A program made the position numbers and the translations under genes. The notes below the pieces were generated by a model. That model was not told the origin of the DNA, did no database searches, and was given only the letters and a program-made list of their open reading frames with translations. From positions 1,550,001 through 1,614,000 of the forward strand of contig NZ_CP061293.1 in NCBI RefSeq assembly GCF_018687495.1: a stretch of DNA of 64,000 nt, written 5' to 3'. Source of the DNA: Polynucleobacter sp. MWH-Svant-W18 (GTDB lineage: Bacteria; Pseudomonadota; Gammaproteobacteria; Burkholderiales; Burkholderiaceae). Of this stretch, positions 59,061 to 64,000 are shown piece by piece; the stretch's first letter is position 1; each line of letters starts with the position of its first letter.

Positions 59061-59951
59061 ATGTTCGGCTTACGTAAAACCCTCGGATCCCTTTTTAAAT
59101 CAAGCAAAATAGATGAAGCTTGGTTTGATACTTTAGAAGAGTCACTGATTCAAAGTGACGTGGGACTCCCCACGACTGAACAACTGATTAGCAAGCTTCG
59201 CAAAGCGGCTAAATCTGAAAAAGCATCTAGCCCTGAAGAGTTACAAGCCCTCCTGATTGAAGAGGTGGCTACTTTATTAAGGGTCCTAGAGCCCTCCCCA
59301 AATCCACTCTTTGGGCCCATTAAAGGCAGCATCCCTGAGGTCTGGTTAGTGGTCGGCGTTAATGGCGCAGGTAAAACCACCACCATTGGCAAGCTTTGTA
59401 GACTCTTTCAATCTCAAGGTAAGTCCGTCTTACTGGCTGCAGGAGATACTTTTAGAGCGGCGGCACGCAATCAATTACAAGAATGGGCTGGTCGCAATCA
59501 AGTAGACGTCATTACCCAAGAAGGCGGCGATGCTGCTGCGGTTGCGCACGATGCAATTCATTCTGCGATCTCGCGCAAAAGCGACATTCTCATTATTGAT
59601 ACCGCTGGACGTCTGGCCACCCAAGACCACCTCATGGAAGAACTAAAGAAGGTCAAACGTGTTATCGGCAAGGCACTTCCTGGAGCGCCTCACCACACCT
59701 TGCTAGTTCTGGATGGCAATACTGGACAGAATGGTTTAAGCCAAGTGAAGGCCTTTCACGCGGCCTTAAGTCTTACTGGAATCATCGTTACGAAGCTCGA
59801 TGGCACTGCTAAGGGCGGCGTTATTTGCGCTTTGGCACATACCCTTCAAGAGGGGCCAAAACCGGCCATATTGGCCCTGGGCAAAGGTGAGGGTATTGAT
59901 GATTTAGCCCCATTCACCGCCAGACAATATTCTTCTGAATTATTCAATTAA
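59061..59951 (+). CDS. ftsY: Signal recognition particle receptor FtsY, minimal form
   Basis: This 296-residue SRP-type GTPase docks ribosome-nascent-chain complexes at the inner membrane. The N domain (about 1-85) leads into the G domain with P-loop GVNGAGKTTTIGKL (about residue 99), DTFRAAA, DTAGR and TKLDGTAKGG. The protein begins directly with FGLRKTLGSLF, the amphipathic membrane-binding helix of the NG domain, so the acidic A domain of E. coli FtsY is absent. It is followed by rpoH after 92 bp, without ftsE or ftsX in between. Confidence 0.96.
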   Translation: MFGLRKTLGSLFKSSKIDEAWFDTLEESLIQSDVGLPTTEQLISKLRKAAKSEKASSPEELQALLIEEVATLLRVLEPSPNPLFGPIKGSIPEVWLVVGVNGAGKTTTIGKLCRLFQSQGKSVLLAAGDTFRAAARNQLQEWAGRNQVDVITQEGGDAAAVAHDAIHSAISRKSDILIIDTAGRLATQDHLMEELKKVKRVIGKALPGAPHHTLLVLDGNTGQNGLSQVKAFHAALSLTGIIVTKLDGTAKGGVICALAHTLQEGPKPAILALGKGEGIDDLAPFTARQYSSELFN

Positions 59952-59979
59952 ATCAATAAGTTAAAGATCAAATAAACCA

Positions 59980-60006
59980 TTAGCACTCTCTTGACAGGAG
60001 TGCTAA
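59980..60006 (+). promoter_or_regulatory. CIRCE operator (HrcA site) upstream of rpoH
   Basis: TTAGCACTC and GAGTGCTAA form a perfect 9-bp inverted repeat with exactly nine bases between, the full CIRCE consensus bound by the heat-shock repressor HrcA. The spacer contains TTGACA (59991-59996). A -35/-10 pair TTAGCA (59980)/TAAAAT (60004-60009, 18-bp spacing) also falls on the arms, so HrcA binding would block polymerase either way. Confidence 0.92.
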
Positions 60007-60043
60007 AATAGTCTTTCATTCAAACCTCATATTGATAAGAAAA

Positions 60044-60973
60044 ATGGTTCAAAAGAAATCTGACAAACCGAATATGCAAAGGCTGCCTGTAGCGCAGGCT
60101 GCAGCGGCGTCTGCGTTTCCAATGCTGCCATCCCTTGGGGTTGGCACTCTCGATTCATACATTGCGTACGTGAATCGCGTACCAATGCTTAGTGCTGCTG
60201 AAGAGTTACATCTTGCGCAGGAATTTCGTCGCACAGAAAATGTCGATGCTGCTAAAACTTTAGTGCTCTCCCATTTGCGTCTCGTTGTTTCTGTTGCTCG
60301 TCAATATCTGGGCTACGGCATTCCGCATGCTGACTTAATTCAAGAAGGCAATATTGGCTTGATGAAAGCTGTGAAGCGCTATGACCCAAGCAATGGCGCT
60401 CGCCTAGTGTCTTATGCGATACATTGGATCAAAGCAGAAATTCATGAGTACATTCTCAAGAATTGGCGTTTGGTCAAAATGGCAACGACCAAGGCACAAC
60501 GCAAGTTGTTCTTTAACTTGCGTAGCAACAAACCTAGCTTAAGCGCTCTCACTCCAAGCGAGATCGATGCTTTAGCAAAGGCGCTTGATGTTAAGGGCTC
60601 CGATGTGAAAGAAATGGAGATGCGCTTGGCTGGTGGTGATATTGCGCTTGAAGGTGAAGATACTGATGAGGATGCAGCCTATGCACCGATTCAATGGCTG
60701 GCCGATAACAGCCAAGAGCCAACAGAACGGATTGCGAGCAACGAAACTGATGCCCTGCAAGGCCCCAAGCTTGATCAAGCTTTGATGGCCTTAGATGAGC
60801 GCAGTCGCAACATTGTCCAATCCCGCTGGTTGGCTATGGATGCCGATGGCAATGGTACAAAAACATTGCACGATCTTGCCGCTGAATATGGCATCTCTGC
60901 TGAGCGCGTTCGTCAAATTGAGACTGCAGCCCTCAAGAAGATGCGCGGCATGCTGCAAACTGCAGCAGCTTAA
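60044..60973 (+). CDS. rpoH: RNA polymerase heat-shock sigma factor RpoH (sigma-32)
   Basis: This 309-residue sigma factor directs transcription of chaperone and protease genes. Region 2 has LSHLRLVVSVARQYLGYGIPHADLIQEGNIGLMKAV, followed by the diagnostic RpoH box with QRKLFFNLR; region 4 ends with the HTH LHDLAAEYGISAERVRQIETAAL. An in-frame TTG at 60032 is possible; the ATG at 60044 is preferred. The CIRCE element just upstream indicates repression by HrcA in addition to the translational and stability control usual for sigma-32. It converges on the sco gene with an 8-bp gap. Confidence 0.96.
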   Translation: MVQKKSDKPNMQRLPVAQAAAASAFPMLPSLGVGTLDSYIAYVNRVPMLSAAEELHLAQEFRRTENVDAAKTLVLSHLRLVVSVARQYLGYGIPHADLIQEGNIGLMKAVKRYDPSNGARLVSYAIHWIKAEIHEYILKNWRLVKMATTKAQRKLFFNLRSNKPSLSALTPSEIDALAKALDVKGSDVKEMEMRLAGGDIALEGEDTDEDAAYAPIQWLADNSQEPTERIASNETDALQGPKLDQALMALDERSRNIVQSRWLAMDADGNGTKTLHDLAAEYGISAERVRQIETAALKKMRGMLQTAAA

Positions 60974-60981
60974 TCAAAATC

Positions 60982-61572
60982 CTACTTTAGAAGTTCCTTC
61001 AAGTCATGTGCCAAGGTCTCAGGGCCTTGCGCATGTTTGATATAGAGGCGTAAGTGACCGTCTGGATCGAAGGCATAACTTCCCGCAGTGTGATCCATAG
61101 TGTATGAACCAGGAGTTGTGCCTGGCACTTTCTTGTAATAAATCTTAAAGTCTTTTGCGACTTTCTCTAAAGCAGTATCATCTGCTGGACGCAAACCTAA
61201 GAAACGAGAATCAAAAGAAGGTACATACTGTTTCAATATCGCTGCGGTGTCGCGCTCTGGATCAACCGTAACAAAAAGTACCTGTACTTTATCCGATTGT
61301 GTGCCTAGAAGAGTCATCACCTGCTGCATTTCAGTCAGGGTCGTTGGACAAATATCGGGGCACTGGGTATAGCCAAAAAACATGACCACGACCTTACCCT
61401 TGTAATCAGCAAGTGTTTTTACATTGCCGTCTGGATCTACCAAACTGAAGTCTTTCCCAAATGCACTGCTGCCAGTGATATCGATATTCTTAAACTCAGG
61501 CTTAGGACTACAGGCAGTTAATGCAATGAGAAGAGCGGCAACACAGCAATTACGCAAAAAAGTCATATTCAT
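60982..61572 (-). CDS. SCO1/SenC family copper chaperone (lipoprotein)
   Basis: This 196-residue thioredoxin-fold protein delivers copper to the CuA site of cytochrome c oxidase. The copper-binding CXXXC is in FFGYTQCPDICPTTL, and the distal His in YTMDHTAGSYAF. The N-terminus is a lipoprotein signal (LLIALTAC), with the acylated Cys expected at about residue 21. I start at 61572 (MNMTF), 1 bp after the ctaB stop, rather than at an upstream codon inside ctaB. It is the last gene of the oxidase-assembly operon. Confidence 0.93.
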   Translation of the reverse strand: MNMTFLRNCCVAALLIALTACSPKPEFKNIDITGSSAFGKDFSLVDPDGNVKTLADYKGKVVVMFFGYTQCPDICPTTLTEMQQVMTLLGTQSDKVQVLFVTVDPERDTAAILKQYVPSFDSRFLGLRPADDTALEKVAKDFKIYYKKVPGTTPGSYTMDHTAGSYAFDPDGHLRLYIKHAQGPETLAHDLKELLK

Positions 61573-61573
61573 C

Positions 61574-62467
61574 TTAGAGAAAATAGTGATCAACCAGCAA
61601 GGCTGCAAAAAGCAATGACAAATAGGTAATGGAAAAACGAAAGGTTTTCTTTGCTAACGCATCGCTATACGACACAAATAAAGCGATGGCATACGCTAAG
61701 AAGATCAAACCTAGAACAATAGCAGATATTAAATACACCATGCCACTCATACCGTAGATATAGGGCAGCATTGTTGCGGCAATTAAAATCAAGGTATATA
61801 AAAGAATATTCAGCAGCGTAAAGCGTTCCCCATGAGTAACTGGCAGCATCGGTAAACCAGATTGCACATAGTCATCGCGACGGTACAAAGCCAAAGCCCA
61901 GAAATGGGGTGGTGTCCAAACAAAAATAATGAGTACCAACAGCCACGCTTCTGCTGAAAGGGTATTGGTCACAGCCGCCCATCCCAGGGCTGGCGGCATC
62001 GCACCAGATAAGCCACCAATGACAATATTTTGGGGGGTCGCCGGCTTCAATAGCCAGGTATAAATCACTGCGTAACCGACAAAGGTTGCCAAGGTAAGCC
62101 ACATGGTTAATGGGTTACAAAAATTCCACAAAATAATCATGCCCAGTGAACCCAGGATGATGGAAAAAACAATAATGTGAAACGGGGTAACCTCTCCAGT
62201 TGCTGAGGGGCGCCATGAAGTGCGCTTCATCTTGGCATCAACCGCTTGCTCAATTAAACAGTTCACTGCAAAAGCTGCACCAGCTAACAACCAAATGCCT
62301 ACAATTCCGCCAAAGAGTACTGGGTAAGGAACCATTCCTGGGGTAGCCAAGAACATCCCAATGACAGCACAAAACACAGCGAGCTGAGTCACCCTGGGTT
62401 TTGTTAAAACCCAGTACTGACGCCAACGCGGCATTGCCACTGGTTTTGATGTCTCAAGTGCGCTCAT
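61574..62467 (-). CDS. ctaB: Protoheme IX farnesyltransferase (heme O synthase)
   Basis: This 297-residue membrane prenyltransferase (UbiA superfamily, about nine helices) adds a farnesyl chain to heme B. The first Asp-rich motif is [15 protein letters not shown] and the second region is [16 protein letters not shown]; both acidic clusters are intact. The start at 62467 overlaps the ctaA stop as ATGA; a longer open frame upstream would lie inside ctaA. Together with CtaA it makes heme A for the aa3-type oxidase. Confidence 0.96.
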   Translation of the reverse strand: MSALETSKPVAMPRWRQYWVLTKPRVTQLAVFCAVIGMFLATPGMVPYPVLFGGIVGIWLLAGAAFAVNCLIEQAVDAKMKRTSWRPSATGEVTPFHIIVFSIILGSLGMIILWNFCNPLTMWLTLATFVGYAVIYTWLLKPATPQNIVIGGLSGAMPPALGWAAVTNTLSAEAWLLVLIIFVWTPPHFWALALYRRDDYVQSGLPMLPVTHGERFTLLNILLYTLILIAATMLPYIYGMSGMVYLISAIVLGLIFLAYAIALFVSYSDALAKKTFRFSITYLSLLFAALLVDHYFL

Positions 62468-63588
62468 GAATTCATCTTCTTTTGAGTTGTTGAGTTCCAA
62501 GATGCCCAATAACTCATTCTGACCAAGCAGAATACCAAAGCGGCAGAACCCGCAGTATGTAAAAGGGCTGCTAGCAAGGGCCACTGAAATACTACGTTCG
62601 ATATTCCAGTGATCACTTGCAGAACAAGTAAGGTGAGCAAAAGCTTAGCAAAGCGACTTAGACTGGATAAAACTGGGGTTGCTAATTTCATGGTCTTCCA
62701 ACTTAATGTAGCCAGAACAATCAAAACAACCATCGCAAATAAACGATGTGCCCAGTGAATTGTCTGCAATGCCACCGGGGAAATAAACTCACCTTGTGCA
62801 TTAAGACCTAATTGACGCCAGAAAGTGAAGCCCTCACTCCAATTAGTTTCAGGCCAAGCACTGCCTAGGCAAGTCGGAAAATCAGGACATGCTAGTACGG
62901 CGTAATTAGTGCTCACCCAAGCGCCTAAAAAGATTTGGATCGTTAGCACTACAAAAGCCAAACAGAGCAGTTGAGCTGGTACAGGACGAATACGAATTGT
63001 TCGTACCGTAGCAGATTTAGCCTCCCAATCTTGTTGAGCATAAGCAGTTAAGCAAGCCAATAAAAGTAATGCCAACATCAAATGCGTTGTCACGATGATG
63101 GGCTGCAATTTTAGGGTCACAGTCCAAGCCCCAAATGCACCCTGAATACAAACAAGCAAGAGCAGGCCTAGACTACCGAACAATGGTGTCTTACCTAAAG
63201 CCTTGAGCTTGCTAAATGCTAGGGCAACTTGAACCAAAATTAAGGCCCCTACCGTCATCGCTAAATAGCGATGAATCATTTCAATCCAAGCCTTAATCAC
63301 CGTAACAGGACCACTTGGTAAGCTGGCTTCAGCCTGCTGTATTTCACCTAAAGCATGAAAAGGATTTGATACTCCATAGCAACCAGGCCAATCCGGGCAA
63401 CCGAGCCCTGAGTCAGTTAAGCGAGTAAAGGCGCCAAACACAATCAGATCAAAAGTCATGAAGACTAAAACCCAGTTGAGTTTTTGAAAAAAGCTATACC
63501 CTGGCTTTCTCCAAAGATAGGCCAAGGGTAGGCCTGCAAAAATGATTGCTATCAACGCAAGCTCTAGAAGCAATACAAAATTAGGCAT
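62464..63588 (-). CDS. ctaA: Heme A synthase (COX15/CtaA)
   Basis: This 374-residue membrane enzyme oxidises heme O to heme A. Eight hydrophobic segments are visible. The conserved heme-ligand His residues lie in [37 protein letters not shown] and [13 protein letters not shown], and the extracellular Cys pairs in [11 protein letters not shown] and [11 protein letters not shown]. Both ends are coupled: TAATG to the upstream gene and ATGA to ctaB. Confidence 0.96.
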   Translation of the reverse strand: MPNFVLLLELALIAIIFAGLPLAYLWRKPGYSFFQKLNWVLVFMTFDLIVFGAFTRLTDSGLGCPDWPGCYGVSNPFHALGEIQQAEASLPSGPVTVIKAWIEMIHRYLAMTVGALILVQVALAFSKLKALGKTPLFGSLGLLLLVCIQGAFGAWTVTLKLQPIIVTTHLMLALLLLACLTAYAQQDWEAKSATVRTIRIRPVPAQLLCLAFVVLTIQIFLGAWVSTNYAVLACPDFPTCLGSAWPETNWSEGFTFWRQLGLNAQGEFISPVALQTIHWAHRLFAMVVLIVLATLSWKTMKLATPVLSSLSRFAKLLLTLLVLQVITGISNVVFQWPLLAALLHTAGSAALVFCLVRMSYWASWNSTTQKKMNS

Positions 63589-64000
63589 TACAAATTCTCG
63601 CCCTTGTGATTGAGCTTCAAAAGCTTTTCTAAATCTTTTTTAATACTCGCAAATTCCTTGGGAGAATTCGTAACAGGGAAATACATCATCTTTGCAGGAC
63701 TTGGATCCAGTAGCTGAATTTCTTGCCCAGCGCCCTCTTTGTTAAGCCAAGCCTCAAAGGCTGCTTTTGTATCAGGGTCCGACGGTAGCCCAACCACTTT
63801 CAAGCCGGCTGATTGCTCGTCATAAACCTTAGCCACTTCAGGATCAACAGGCCGCCCATCCGTATTGACCCATAAAAGTTGTACACGATTACTTTCTCTG
63901 CCCATCGCAACCTTCACTTGACGCATTAAAAATAATGCCTCGATACATTTTTCATCCTTGATGCTGCACTCTCCAGCAGGACGGGCAATCAAGAGGGTCC
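63588..64000 (-). CDS. Cytochrome oxidase assembly-associated protein, 5' end outside window
   Basis: The visible part is about 137 residues and its N-terminus lies beyond the right edge; the codons before the TTG at 63992 remain in frame to the end. It resembles the short thioredoxin-like membrane proteins found next to ctaA in Burkholderiales: CSIKDEKCIEALFLMRQVKVAMG gives a CX5C pair, followed by VQLLWVNTDGRPVDPEVA and DPSPAKMMYFPV. The normal role in oxidase assembly is inferred from position. It overlaps ctaA by TAATG, heading the visible ctaA-ctaB-sco operon. Confidence 0.7.
   Translation of the reverse strand, partial: TLLIARPAGECSIKDEKCIEALFLMRQVKVAMGRESNRVQLLWVNTDGRPVDPEVAKVYDEQSAGLKVVGLPSDPDTKAAFEAWLNKEGAGQEIQLLDPSPAKMMYFPVTNSPKEFASIKKDLEKLLKLNHKGENL

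Overview
This is a stretch of bacterial core chromosome from a betaproteobacterium. The moderate GC content, compact spacing, four-base and TAATG gene overlaps and the gene orders (amgK-murU beside lptD; dusB-fis-purH-ruvCAB; kdsD-kdsC-lptCAB-hpf-ptsN-hprK-rapZ; mutM/mutY beside ispE-tRNA-prs-rplY-pth; sco-ctaB-ctaA) point to Burkholderiaceae, most likely a Polynucleobacter-like freshwater bacterium with a reduced genome. That assignment is inference from gene content. No prophage, insertion sequence, CRISPR array or foreign-looking island is visible.

Layout. 1-6.3 kb: the LPS-export protein LptD (3' end outside the window), facing amgK-murU-pepP-ubiH. 6.4-11.6 kb: dusB-fis, purH and ruvC-ruvA-ruvB. 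11.6-17.7 kb: tyrS diverging from anmK, then erpA, argC, the rplM-rpsI ribosomal operon, a probable small RNA or leader upstream of rplM, an OsmC-family gene and the RNase P RNA. 17.7-31.4 kb: a long minus-strand block with pyrC, glycerate kinase, nudB, aspS, a DUF502 protein, ubiB-ubiJ, a Tim44-like protein, ubiE, DUF971 and a 1279-residue flavin/iron-sulfur dehydrogenase. 31.5-36.6 kb: ilvA, a 5'-nucleotidase and queF, converging on ssb and an MFS transporter. 36.6-41.5 kb: uvrA and a CPA2 antiporter. 41.5-48 kb: the KDO/LPS-transport cluster running into hpf-ptsN-hprK-rapZ. 48-59 kb: mutY-mutM, a TPR-LolB fusion, ispE, tRNA-Gln, prs, rplY, pth, a ferredoxin, coaD, rsmD and a pair of M16 peptidases. 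59-64 kb: ftsY, rpoH and cytochrome oxidase assembly genes.

How the genes work together. Envelope building is heavily represented: LptD, LptC, LptA and LptB of the LPS bridge, KdsD and KdsC for KDO, the LolB domain for lipoprotein delivery, and AnmK, AmgK and MurU for salvaging cell-wall MurNAc. Ubiquinone synthesis (UbiH, UbiB, UbiJ, UbiE) and cytochrome oxidase maturation (Sco, CtaB, CtaA) support aerobic respiration. DNA maintenance is covered by RuvABC, UvrA, SSB and the MutM/MutY pair.

The most unusual points are: a TPR-LolB fusion with no cysteine anywhere, so it cannot be a lipoprotein; an unannotated ~100-nt RNA with anti-Shine-Dalgarno motifs and its own promoter and terminator upstream of rplM; a MutY with a lengthened Cys2-Cys3 spacing in its iron-sulfur motif; the empty rpoN slot between lptB and hpf; an rsmD with no standard start codon in front of its conserved N-terminus; a perfect CIRCE operator at rpoH; and a terminator hairpin ending six bases before the ubiJ start codon. 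I found no large undescribed multi-gene system.
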